The notes beneath the pieces are model-generated. The model had not been told where the DNA came from and searched no databases. It was given only the letters and a program-made list of their open reading frames with translations. A DNA stretch of 64,000 nucleotides. Source: DASVEE01 sp036380735. GTDB taxonomy: Bacteria > Acidobacteriota > Thermoanaerobaculia > Gp7-AA8. Shown one piece after another: positions 25,578-34,500 of the stretch (the first letter of the stretch is position 1; the number at the start of each line of letters is the position of its first letter). The DNA is taken from assembly GCA_036380735.1 (NCBI GenBank), contig DASVEE010000052.1, forward strand, positions 46,913 through 110,912, read 5' to 3'. The position numbers and the translations under genes were made by a program.

Positions 25578-28500
25578 CTATCCCGCGGTCCCCGTCTTGG
25601 TGTTGTCGCGGGGATTGCGGTCGATCAGTTTGTTCAGGGGGTCGATGCCGGCCTTCACCGGCTGGGCGTCGACGGTCACTTCGAACGTCATCTTGGGCTG
25701 GGTGATGCGGCGTTTTTCCAGGAACAGGACCTTTTCGTCGCCGTTCTTGGCTTTTTCGCCGAGGACGCCGATGTCGATCCAGTCGTTGACCGGGGTGGGC
25801 TTTTCTTCGCCTTTGCCGTCGCCGTAGAACTTCTTCGACTCGACCGTCATCTTCACGCGGTACTTGCCGGTGGGGAGCTTCGTCCACGTCACTTCCGACG
25901 CCTTGTTGTCGTAGATCGTGATCTTCTCGAAGAGGTCGGTGACGACGTTCTGCAGCTCGGGTGGAGTCTGCTGGCGGAAGTAGCGCACCAGCTCCGTGGC
26001 TGTCGTGTAGGGCGGCTGCTCGAAGGCGTGGTCGCGGAGGAAGGCGGCCAGGGCGGCGTTGACCTTGTCTTCGCCGATGTAGTCGCGCAGCGCGTACATG
26101 ACGAGGCTGCCCTTGCGGTAGTGGATGTACTGCTGGTTCTCGACCAGCATCAGCGGCATCTCCGCCACGAGCTCACCGCCGCGGCCGGAGAGGTAGCGGT
26201 CGAGCTCGAACTCGAGGAAGCGCTTCATCTTGTCGCGGCCGTACTCCTTCTCCATCACCATCAGCGCGGAGTATTGCGACATCGACTCGACCAGCATCGT
26301 GCTGCCCTGCACGTCGCCGCCAGCCACCTGATGGCCCCACCACTGGTGCGCGACCTCGTGCGCCGTGACGTAGAAAACGTAGTCGATCGACTCGTCGTCG
26401 CGCAGGTCGGCGATGAAGCCGATCGACTCGGAGAAGGGGATGGTGTTCGGGAACGACTGCGCGAACGACGCGTAGCCGGGGAACTCGAGGATGCGCACCT
26501 GCTTGTGCTGGTAGGGGGAGAAGTTCTTCGTGAAGTAGTCGAGCGACTTCTTCGCCGCATAGATCATCCGGTCGACGTTGTACGGGTGCTTGGCGTCGTA
26601 GTAGATCTCGATGGGGATGCCGTTCCACTGGTCGCGCTTCACCTCGTAGCGCGCGGAGAGATACGACCAGAAGCTGAGGATCGGCGCGGTGGTCTTGTAC
26701 TGGAAGTACTTGCGCCCGTCCTTCGTCCACTCCTTCTGCAGGTAGCCCGGCGCGAGCGCGATCTGATCGGCCGACGTACTGACCGTGGTGTCGAGGTTGA
26801 TCCAGTCGGCGTCGCGGGACAGCCCGTTGTTCATGCGTGCCTGCATGTCATCCGGTTTGGCCATGCGCTCGATCGGCTTCAGGCCGTACTTGCGCCGCTT
26901 GTTGCGGTCCTGCATCTCCCTCCCCTCGCTGTAGCCGAGGTGAGGAAAGTACGACATGCTGTTGATGAAGGTGCCGTTCTCGACGACGTTCGTGTTCGCG
27001 CCGGCGTTGACGAAGCCGCGCGGCCGGTACCTGGTGGTGAACGAGAGCGTCGTCTGCGCGCCCGGCTGCAGCGGCGGGTCGAACGTGTAGATGGCGTAGC
27101 CGAGCTCCGTGTCGTCCTGCTTCAGACGCGTGCCCGGAATCGTGTACTGCTTCTCGTCGATGACCGCGGGGTTGTAATTGACGTGGAGCTCGCGGATCGG
27201 CTGGCCGCTCTTGTTCGCGATCGTGTACTGGCCGCGGATGTCGAGCCAGCGACGCTCCGGGTAGATATCGACGTCGGCCTTCACGTCCGTGATGCGCGGC
27301 TGCACGAGCCGCTCGAACTGCTTGTACTTCTTCTCGAACGACGCCTGCAGCTTCTCCATCTCGTCGCCGGGGCGGTACGTGTTCAGGACGTTGGTGTTGT
27401 AGAAGATGTAGCAGCCGGTGGAGAGAAAGCCGGCGAACGACGCGATGAGAACGGCGAACACGGGCTTGCTGAAGCGCTGCTTCGCCTCGCGCCAGCGCGT
27501 GGCGAACCGCGTCTCCGTGCCGCGCACCCAGAACAGCTGCGACACGACGAGAAGCAGGCCGAGGAAGAAGAGCCAGTAGACGGTGAACCAGAGGAGCGGC
27601 TGCACGAAGTGTCCGTAGCCGTTCATGTCGGAGTAGGGGACGGGATCGACCACGCCGAAGCGGTAGAGGCGGTGGTCGAAGTCGAGCGCGCTGAGCACGA
27701 CGTCCGAGATGATGTAGAGGATGACCGCGAAGAAGCCGATGAACTTGTTGTTCGTCAGGATCTGCGCGATGAAGCCGAAGGCGAGGACGAACAGCAGCGA
27801 GATCCCGAGCTCGATGCCCACGCGTTTCACGTAGAGCGCGAGCTCGAGATTCGTGTAGCCGTGGGCCAGCTGGATGATGATCGCGGTGAGCGTGGCGAAG
27901 CCGAGGGAGAGGAACGTGGCGGCGGCGACGGCGGTGAGCTTCGAGGCCCACATCACCCATGTGCGCATCGGCAACGCGTCGTGCACCTCGTTCAGCTTCA
28001 CGCCGCGCTCGCGCCAGACGGAGTCGCCGGAGAAGAACGCGGCGATGATCAGCGCGAAGAGGATGAACGCGCCGAAGACGCTCTGCGCGGTGAGCTGCGT
28101 GACCGGGTAGACGGGCGTGTCGAAGATGCGCCCCTGCGCGTTGATCGCGCCCCAGGTGTTCGCGCAGCCGAGCATCACGATGATGATGAAGGGGATGCTC
28201 TTGATGATGCTCTTCGTCTCGATGCGGGTCGAGGCGCGGTACTGCGCCCAAGACGCCGCGCCGCTGAAATTCTGCGTCACGCGCGGCAGCGGCGGGGCGA
28301 CGCGGCTCACCGGGCCCAGCGCCTCGATCTCGTTCTTTCGCTTCTTCGACGCCTTGCGCGTGCCGGTGGCGAACTTGAAGCGCCAGAACGTGAAGGCGAG
28401 GATCAGCACGGCGACGGCGAGCCAGAGCAGCCGGTTCCAGAGGAACACGCCTTCGAGCGGCAGCAGCTCCGTGTTGCGCTGGTGGACGGTCCAGTAGCGG

Positions 28501-29156
28501 GTGGCGCGGCCGAAGGCGGAGAGGCCGAAGGGATCGAGCAGTCCGGCGACCATCTCGCTCTCGAGGTTGCGCATGAGCGCGCGCGAGATCGACCAGCCGA
28601 CGAAGAACGCGACGACGCTGGCGTAGGTGGCCATGAGGCTGCGCGTCAGCGCGGCCACGGAGAAGAAGATCGCGCCCACCAGCAACAGGCCGGGCGCGAC
28701 GAGCACGGCCAGCGAGAAGAGGTACGGCGTGAGCTCGAACGGCCCGAGACGCTCCTTCTCCAGCCACGGCATCACGCTGCCGATCATGACGGCCAGCGCG
28801 ACGCCGGCGAACACCAGCAGCGCGACGAGTGCGGAGCCGAGGAAGCGGCCGCCGAGGAAGGACGACTTCTTCACCGGGGTGGTGAAGAAGAGGGAGTCGG
28901 TGCCGAGATCGAAGTCGCGGTGCGCGGCGTTGGCCACGAACGCGGTCGTGGTCAGCACGCCGAAGACGCTCATGATCAGCAGGAACTGCATGATCACGAA
29001 AGGCGAGTTGCGGTTGACGTTGCCGATCGCGCCGCCGAGGGTGATGGTGTCGCTGGAGACGGCGCCGAACGTCAGCAGGAAGAAGAGCAGCGTCAGGATG
29101 TAGAAGAGCGGCTGCGTCAGGTGGTAGCGAAGCTCGAACTTGAAGATCGCGAACAT
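25578..29156 (-). CDS. ABC-2 permease fused to an M1-family metallopeptidase
   Basis: A 1192-residue fusion. Residues 1-~560 contain two sets of ABC-2-type membrane segments (starting MFAIFKFELRYHLTQPLFYI), with about twelve helices. After a helical hinge near residue 575, residues ~620-1192 form an M1 aminopeptidase-like domain. The zinc motif HEVAHQWWGH begins at residue 933, and the third ligand Glu sits in MLVESMSQY about 19 residues later. The GAMEN exopeptidase motif is not obvious, so specificity is uncertain. The ATPase gene lies 3 bp upstream on the same strand, making an exporter-peptidase pair. The peptidase would face the periplasm, perhaps processing or clearing what the permease exports. 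Confidence 0.92.
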   Translation of the reverse strand: MFAIFKFELRYHLTQPLFYILTLLFFLLTFGAVSSDTITLGGAIGNVNRNSPFVIMQFLLIMSVFGVLTTTAFVANAAHRDFDLGTDSLFFTTPVKKSSFLGGRFLGSALVALLVFAGVALAVMIGSVMPWLEKERLGPFELTPYLFSLAVLVAPGLLLVGAIFFSVAALTRSLMATYASVVAFFVGWSISRALMRNLESEMVAGLLDPFGLSAFGRATRYWTVHQRNTELLPLEGVFLWNRLLWLAVAVLILAFTFWRFKFATGTRKASKKRKNEIEALGPVSRVAPPLPRVTQNFSGAASWAQYRASTRIETKSIIKSIPFIIIVMLGCANTWGAINAQGRIFDTPVYPVTQLTAQSVFGAFILFALIIAAFFSGDSVWRERGVKLNEVHDALPMRTWVMWASKLTAVAAATFLSLGFATLTAIIIQLAHGYTNLELALYVKRVGIELGISLLFVLAFGFIAQILTNNKFIGFFAVILYIISDVVLSALDFDHRLYRFGVVDPVPYSDMNGYGHFVQPLLWFTVYWLFFLGLLLVVSQLFWVRGTETRFATRWREAKQRFSKPVFAVLIASFAGFLSTGCYIFYNTNVLNTYRPGDEMEKLQASFEKKYKQFERLVQPRITDVKADVDIYPERRWLDIRGQYTIANKSGQPIRELHVNYNPAVIDEKQYTIPGTRLKQDDTELGYAIYTFDPPLQPGAQTTLSFTTRYRPRGFVNAGANTNVVENGTFINSMSYFPHLGYSEGREMQDRNKRRKYGLKPIERMAKPDDMQARMNNGLSRDADWINLDTTVSTSADQIALAPGYLQKEWTKDGRKYFQYKTTAPILSFWSYLSARYEVKRDQWNGIPIEIYYDAKHPYNVDRMIYAAKKSLDYFTKNFSPYQHKQVRILEFPGYASFAQSFPNTIPFSESIGFIADLRDDESIDYVFYVTAHEVAHQWWGHQVAGGDVQGSTMLVESMSQYSALMVMEKEYGRDKMKRFLEFELDRYLSGRGGELVAEMPLMLVENQQYIHYRKGSLVMYALRDYIGEDKVNAALAAFLRDHAFEQPPYTTATELVRYFRQQTPPELQNVVTDLFEKITIYDNKASEVTWTKLPTGKYRVKMTVESKKFYGDGKGEEKPTPVNDWIDIGVLGEKAKNGDEKVLFLEKRRITQPKMTFEVTVDAQPVKAGIDPLNKLIDRNPRDNTKTGTAG

Positions 29157-29159
29157 GCG

Positions 29160-30029
<870 letters not shown>

Positions 30030-30070
30030 GCGTGCGTGTACGGGAAAGGGAAAGTGGGGTTGCAGCGGGG

Positions 30071-30266
30071 GAAGGGCTCAGGGCGCGGGGCCCAGGGCTC
30101 AGGGGCTGCGCTTTGCGGAGCGTTCCGCGTGATCACCCGGCCCCTGAGTCCTGTTGTCCTATTCGTCCTATTCGTCCTATAGGTCCTATTCGTCCCATTG
30201 CCGCCAACAGGCCGAAAGGCTCCGCCAAGCGAAACCCTGAGCCCTGGGCCCTGAGCCCTGAGCCCT
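30071..30266. repeat. Family D word-repeat element with enclosed family A arm
   Basis: The left arm (30071-30106) has AGGGCTC-type heptamers and the right arm (30234-30266) has GAGCCCT/GGGCCCT heptamers. Next to the left arm is GGGGCTGCGCTTTGCGGAGC, the apex motif shared with B and C. Between the arms sits a five- to six-word GTCCTAT array of family A (30151-30199). Confidence 0.82.
30151..30199. repeat. Family A half element nested in family D
   Basis: Six GTCCTAT/GTCCCAT words at 9-bp spacing inside the D element, with no ATAGGAC partner arm. This suggests insertion of A into D or recombination between elements. Confidence 0.78.
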
Positions 30267-30271
30267 ACGCG

Positions 30272-31261
30272 CTACTGCGCGTCCGGAAACGTCTTCACTT
30301 CGTTGTCCACCGCCGGCACGGTCTTCAGGTAGTCGTAGATGGCGCCCAGATCCTGATCGCTCATCCCGGCGTAGGCCAGCCACGGCATGATCGTGTTGCG
30401 GCCCGGTGGCGGGGTCGGGGCGTTGGTCGCATCCATGTTGGCGAAGGCGCGGAAGCGGCCGATGAATTCGTCGCGCGTGGCGCGGCCGATGAACGTTTTC
30501 GGATGCGGCGTCAGGTTCGCGGTGTAGTTGCGTCCCCACGGGCCCTTCATCTCCCAGCCGCCGCCGAACAGCTTGTCGGTCACCAGCTCGTTCTTTTCGT
30601 TGTGCGGCGTGTGGCACTCGATGCAGCCGCCGATCGTCGTCAGGTACTTACCGTAGGCCACGGTGTCGTGCGCCGGCGGTGCCGTGACCGGCGCGTCGAT
30701 CGGCTTCGGCACGAACTTGACGAGGTAGTTGACCGGGAAGTCGATCTTCTTCGGCGGCGTCTGATTGCGGATCGGCTCGAGGGTGCGCAGATAGACGACG
30801 ATGGACTTCGCGTCCTCGTCGCTCATGGAGCGCAGGTGGGCGTACGGCATCATCGGGAAGAGCGCCTCGCCGTTGCGGTCGATGCCTTCGCGCATGGCGC
30901 GGAGGATCTCGCCGTCGGTCCACTTGCCGAGTCCCGTTTCGGGATCGGAGGTGATGTTCTGCGCCGAGACGGTTCCGGGGAAGCCGAACTCGGGGCCGAA
31001 CGTGAAGCCGCCTTTGCCTTCGGTGCCCGGCTTGACCGGCAGCGCCCAGGCGAGCGTGTGGTCGGAGTGGCAGCCGAGGCAGTCGGAGACGTGGTGGACG
31101 AGGTATTTGCCGCGCGCGAGCCGCTCCGGCGTCGCCTCGATCTTTTCACTGCTCGCGGGGCGCTGCGCCGGTTTGCGCAGGGCGAGCCACGACACCGCTC
31201 CCACCGCGAGCGCGAGCACGACTAAACCAAGGCCGCCGGCGACCTTCAGGATCGTTTTCAT
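30272..31261 (-). CDS. Membrane-anchored diheme cytochrome c
   Basis: A 329-residue protein from the ATG at 31261. An N-terminal anchor (VAGGLGLVVLALAVGAVSWLAL) is followed by two class I cytochrome c domains with heme motifs CLGCH (~residue 61) and CIECH (~residue 213). Axial Met candidates are PMMPYAHL and NTIMPWLAY near each domain end. Each domain resembles the diheme cytochromes that pair with alcohol/aldehyde dehydrogenases or act as periplasmic carriers. No dehydrogenase gene is adjacent. The divergent M20 gene starts only 47 bp away, so the promoters must overlap. Confidence 0.92.
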   Translation of the reverse strand: MKTILKVAGGLGLVVLALAVGAVSWLALRKPAQRPASSEKIEATPERLARGKYLVHHVSDCLGCHSDHTLAWALPVKPGTEGKGGFTFGPEFGFPGTVSAQNITSDPETGLGKWTDGEILRAMREGIDRNGEALFPMMPYAHLRSMSDEDAKSIVVYLRTLEPIRNQTPPKKIDFPVNYLVKFVPKPIDAPVTAPPAHDTVAYGKYLTTIGGCIECHTPHNEKNELVTDKLFGGGWEMKGPWGRNYTANLTPHPKTFIGRATRDEFIGRFRAFANMDATNAPTPPPGRNTIMPWLAYAGMSDQDLGAIYDYLKTVPAVDNEVKTFPDAQ

Positions 31262-31308
31262 CGGAACCTCTCTGAATTGGACTGGTGCGGACATTCTACA
31301 ATCGCGGC

Positions 31309-32805
31309 ATGATTCTGTCGTCGCTGTTGCTTGCTGCCACCCTCGCGGACGCCAAAGCGGTCGAGCGCCGTTTCACCGAGGTCGAGTCGAAACGGCTCGT
31401 GCCGATGCTGCAGGAGGTCGTGCGTTTCCCTACGTACGCGGGCAACGACGAGGGGTTTGCCGCGCAGAAAGAATGGCTGATGAAGACGGCCGCCGATCTG
31501 GGCTTCACCGCCCGCGATGCCGGCAAGGTCACGGAGATCGAGCTTCCCGGCCCGCCCAACGCGCCGGTCCTCGGCCTCGTCATCCATGGTGACGTGCAGC
31601 CGGTCGAGGCGGATGCGTGGAGCTTCCCGCCGTTCGAAGGAGGCGTGGCCGACGGCTACGTCCGCGGACGCGGAGCCGCCGACGACAAGGGGCCGCTGGT
31701 GCAGGCGCTGCTCGTCATGAAATCGCTCGAAGCGAGCGGCCTGCCGCGCACGCACACCATCCGGCTGCTGGTCGGCACGGACGAAGAGAGCGCGAATACC
31801 GACATCGCCGAATACCTGAAGACGCACGACGCGCCCGACTATTCGCTGGTGCTCGACTCGGAGTTCCCGGTCGTCGTCGGTGAGAAGGCGTGGGACGGGC
31901 TGGAGGTGTCGGCGCTGCTCGCGGAGCGGCCGGGCGCGAAGCAGCCGTACGTGGTGACGAAGCTCACCGCGGGGCTCGCGGCGAGCATCGTGCCGGACAG
32001 CGCGGAGGTGGCGCTGCGCTGGATCAGCGACGCACCGGCCGACTGGAGCAAGGTCATGCCGCCGGAGGGGAAGTACCCGCTGCCCGAGGGGACGCGCCTC
32101 GTCATCTCGCCGGAAGGGGAGACGCTGCGCATCGTGGCCTACGGCAAGTCGGCGCATGCCGGGGTGAATCCGACCGGGGGGCGCAATGCGCTCGTGGCGC
32201 TGGCGCGTGCGGTGGAAGGGAAGCTGCCGCCGGGCGGCGCGGACGACCTCCTCGCGTTCGTGCGCATGGCGGGGAAGGACCTCTACGGCACCGGCCTGGA
32301 GATCACCGACAACGACCCGATCTGGGGGCGCTACTTCGTCAACATCGCCACGATCAAGCCGAACGCGGACGAGCCGGGGCGCGTGAACCTCTTCATCAAC
32401 CTGCGCCGCACGCCGCCGCGCACCGCCCCGCAGGCGCTGGCGCATCTCGAAGGCGTCGTGCAGCGCTTCAACGCGAAGCAGGGCTCCACGCTGCGGATGG
32501 AGAAAGGCTTCTTCGGCGACGAGCCGCTGGCCTTCAATCCCAACGCGAACATCGTCAAGCGCCTGCTGGCCTCGTACGAGCAGGCCACCGGCGAAAAAGC
32601 GAAGCCGGCGATCTCCGGCGGCGGCACGTACGCCAAGCGGCTGCCGCGTTCGATCGCCTTCGGCATGTGGTTCCCCGGCAAGCCATACCCCGGTCACGAC
32701 GTGGACGAAAAGATGCCCATCGCCGACCTGGAGCGCGGCGCCCGCGTGCTGGTGCACGCGCTGGTGGACATTGCCACGGGGCCGCGCATGGAAGAGCCGT
32801 TTTAG
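31309..32805 (+). CDS. M20-family metallopeptidase (dipeptidase/PepV-like), exported
   Basis: A 498-residue protein from the ATG at 31309, with a short signal-like start (MILSSLLLAATLADA). Zinc-ligand motifs of the M20 family appear in order: GLVIHGDVQPVE (His and Asp), RGAADDKGPLVQALL (bridging Asp), GTDEESANTDI (Glu pair) and a C-terminal HDVDEKMP. A dimerisation/lid domain lies at ~200-380. M20 enzymes with this spacing are dipeptidases or carboxypeptidases needing two zinc ions. It is probably periplasmic and takes part in peptide breakdown. It is divergent from the diheme cytochrome gene and is followed directly by a family C hairpin. Confidence 0.93.
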   Translation: MILSSLLLAATLADAKAVERRFTEVESKRLVPMLQEVVRFPTYAGNDEGFAAQKEWLMKTAADLGFTARDAGKVTEIELPGPPNAPVLGLVIHGDVQPVEADAWSFPPFEGGVADGYVRGRGAADDKGPLVQALLVMKSLEASGLPRTHTIRLLVGTDEESANTDIAEYLKTHDAPDYSLVLDSEFPVVVGEKAWDGLEVSALLAERPGAKQPYVVTKLTAGLAASIVPDSAEVALRWISDAPADWSKVMPPEGKYPLPEGTRLVISPEGETLRIVAYGKSAHAGVNPTGGRNALVALARAVEGKLPPGGADDLLAFVRMAGKDLYGTGLEITDNDPIWGRYFVNIATIKPNADEPGRVNLFINLRRTPPRTAPQALAHLEGVVQRFNAKQGSTLRMEKGFFGDEPLAFNPNANIVKRLLASYEQATGEKAKPAISGGGTYAKRLPRSIAFGMWFPGKPYPGHDVDEKMPIADLERGARVLVHALVDIATGPRMEEPF

Positions 32806-32821
32806 CGCGCTGGATGCGCGC

Positions 32822-32912
32822 CGTTGTCCGTTGACCGTTGTCCGTTGTCCGTGCTGCGCTGTGCGTGGTGTAGCGCCAGCACGGACAACGGAAAACGGAC
32901 AACGGACAACGG
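32822..32912. repeat. Family C word-repeat hairpin with canonical apex
   Basis: The left arm has four CGTTGTC/CGTTGAC heptamers and the right arm has the complements GGACAAC/GGAAAAC. The apex is GTGCTGCGCT...AGCGCCAGCAC. It sits directly before the first copy of the 84-bp duplication. Confidence 0.9.
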
Positions 32913-32995
32913 TGGAATTCACCCATCACCCGCCGCGCTTAGCCCCACCGTGACCACCCCACTTGCGCAGTTGATTGGCAACACGCGGCGCCTGG
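32912..32995 (+). pseudogene. Duplicated 5' end of the sirtuin gene (copy 1)
   Basis: These 84 bases match 33343-33426 at 83 positions (one A/G difference at 32983). They contain a copy of the sirtuin start (GTG at 32950) and its first 15 codons with 38 bp of leader. After that the sequence runs into a family A array, so this copy encodes only a truncated fragment. It is best read as one side of a long duplication flanking an inserted repeat element. Confidence 0.9.
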
Positions 32996-33342
32996 CTGGG
33001 GGGGCGGGCGACGATAGGACCTATAGGACGAATAGGACGAATAGGACCTATAGGACCTATAGGACCTATAGGACAGATGGGACCCTGCGCGACGTGCAGT
33101 GCGGAGAACGCCTTTCCTGGCGTGCCGCGCCCGAATCCCGCCGGACGTGCACCAAGCCTGTGACTTCCGGTGAATGTGTCATCCCGAATCCGCCGCGTGG
33201 GGCTCGGGCGGGGGAGGCGGGGAACTGTGCGGGGGAAACACGGCACAGGGTCGCGTCGCCTCACAGTGCACAGTAGGCACAAGCCCCATTTGTCCCGTTT
33301 GTCCCATTCGTCCTATTTGTCCCATTCGTCCCATCGTTCTCC
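32996..33342. repeat. Long family A element between two 84-bp direct repeats
   Basis: The left arm (33010-33080) has eight ATAGGAC words and the right arm (33285-33336) has GTCCCAT/GTCCTAT words ending ATCGTTCTCC. The ~200-bp interior carries the G module at 33177-33265. The element is bounded by 84-bp direct copies of the sirtuin gene start. Together with the flanking copies it fills the gap from 32806 to 33380; no gene is seen there. Confidence 0.85.
33177..33265. repeat. G module, one-ended copy
   Basis: It starts with TGTCATCCCGAA as at 25288 and shares a GG-rich stretch followed by CTGTGCGG.GGAAACAC. The closing TTCGGGATGACA end is absent. As at 25.3 kb it lies inside a long family A element. 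Confidence 0.7.
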
Positions 33343-33380
33343 GTGGAATTCACCCATCACCCGCCGCGCTTAGCCCCACC

Positions 33381-34238
33381 GTGACCACCCCACTTGCGCA
33401 GTTGATTGGCAACGCGCGGCGCCTGGTCGTCCTGACCGGCGCCGGGTGCAGCACGGAATCGGGGATTCCCGACTACCGCAGCCCGGGCGGGGCGTGGACG
33501 CGGCACAAGCCGATCTACTTTTCGGCATTCGTGCGCAGTGCCGAGGTGCGGCGGTTTTACTGGGCCCGCAGTTTCCGTGGCTGGCCGCGCTTCGCCTCGG
33601 CCAGGCCGAACGCGGCGCATCGCGCCCTCGCGGAGCTGGAATCGCGCGGCAAGGTGCACCAGCTCATCACCCAGAATGTCGACGACCTGCACCAGGAAGC
33701 CGGGAGCCGTGCCGTCGTGCAACTGCACGGGCGCAACCGCCTGGTGGTCTGCCTCGACTGCGGCGCGGAGTTCCCTCGGGCGAACGTGCAGGAGCGGCTC
33801 GCACGGCTGAATCAGGAGTGGATGGCGGCCGCCCCGTGGGAGCGGCTGCACGCCGACGAGGCCGACTTTGCACCCGATGGCGACGCCGAAATCGCGCGCG
33901 AGCTCGTCGGCGAGTTCCGCGTCCCCGAGTGCGAGCGCTGCGGCGGCGTCCTCAAGCCGGCCGTGGTCTTCTTCGGCGAATCCGTCCCGCAGGAGAAGGT
34001 GGCCTACTCGATGCGCCGCGTCGACGAAGCCGACGCGCTGCTGGTGGTCGGCTCGTCCCTGACGGTCTGGTCCGGCTTCCGCTTCGCCCGCCGCGCCGCC
34101 GAGCGCCAGATCCCGGTCGCCATCGTGAACATCGGCCCCACCCGAGCCGACGACCTGGCGTCACTGAAGATCGAGCGCAAGTGCGGGGAAGTGCTGACGG
34201 AAGTGGCCGCACTGGTCGGCCAGGTCAGCCGGATCTGA
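33381..34238 (+). CDS. Sir2-family NAD-dependent protein deacylase (class II sirtuin)
   Basis: A 285-residue sirtuin from the GTG at 33381. NAD-binding motifs are GAGCSTESGIPDYR (20-33) and TQNVDDLHQEAG (97-108), with the catalytic His116 in LHG. Structural zinc is bound by Cys124/Cys127 (CLDC) and a second CxxC (CERCGG, ~187-190). FFGESVPQ and VVGSSLTVWSGF complete the fold. The pattern VxxLHGRNxxVVCLDC is like SIRT4-type class II sirtuins. It removes acyl groups from lysines using NAD. The region upstream of the GTG is limited to 38 bp before a repeat element, because the gene start has been duplicated, so its original promoter may have been displaced or replaced. Confidence 0.93.
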   Translation: MTTPLAQLIGNARRLVVLTGAGCSTESGIPDYRSPGGAWTRHKPIYFSAFVRSAEVRRFYWARSFRGWPRFASARPNAAHRALAELESRGKVHQLITQNVDDLHQEAGSRAVVQLHGRNRLVVCLDCGAEFPRANVQERLARLNQEWMAAAPWERLHADEADFAPDGDAEIARELVGEFRVPECERCGGVLKPAVVFFGESVPQEKVAYSMRRVDEADALLVVGSSLTVWSGFRFARRAAERQIPVAIVNIGPTRADDLASLKIERKCGEVLTEVAALVGQVSRI

Positions 34239-34242
34239 TGGA

Positions 34243-34492
34243 CGAGTCAGCCGGTCTGATTCGCGAGTCACGGCGGGCTGACTCGCGAGTCAAAGGTTCC
34301 GACTGACGAGTCAGACGGGTCCGACTCACGAATCAGAAGATCCGGCTCATGAGTCAAGGGAGTCTGACCCACGAGCCAGAGGGTCTGACTCACGAGTCAG
34401 AGGTCGCGACTCATGAATCAGAATTTCTGATTCACGAATCAGAATTTTTGATTCACGAATCAGAAGTCGTGCCTCACGAATCAGAATTTTTG
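34243..34492. repeat. 21-bp palindromic minisatellite (about 12 units)
   Basis: About twelve units of GACTCACGAGTCAGA or the variant GATTCACGAATCAGA, spaced at or near 21 bp. Each core (TGATTCACGAATCA) is itself an inverted repeat. The array fills the space between the convergent ends of the sirtuin and metallophosphoesterase genes. Units become more uniform and AT-rich toward the right end. Confidence 0.88.
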
Positions 34493-34500
34493 ATGCTGCA

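Larger units (their letters stand above)
25217..25580. repeat. Long family A element with nested inverted-repeat module
   Basis: The left arm (25217-25257, ATAGGAC words) and right arm (25529-25580, GTCCTAT words) enclose about 270 bp. The interior holds the G module (25288-25446) and a hairpin (25481-25505). It fills the whole gap between the convergent S9 and ABC-M1 genes and overlaps their stop codons by one to three bases. The same composite is seen at 33.0-33.3 kb. Confidence 0.85.

Noticed and set aside
32824..33276. Small gene covering the first copy of the sirtuin start
   Set aside because: The frame begins in a C repeat, passes 15 sirtuin codons, and continues through family A words; it is a truncated duplicate, not an independent gene.
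34243..34492. Possible CRISPR array
   Set aside because: Units are ~21 bp and contiguous with only 5-7 variable bases between palindromes; there are no 30-40-bp unique spacers and no cas genes.
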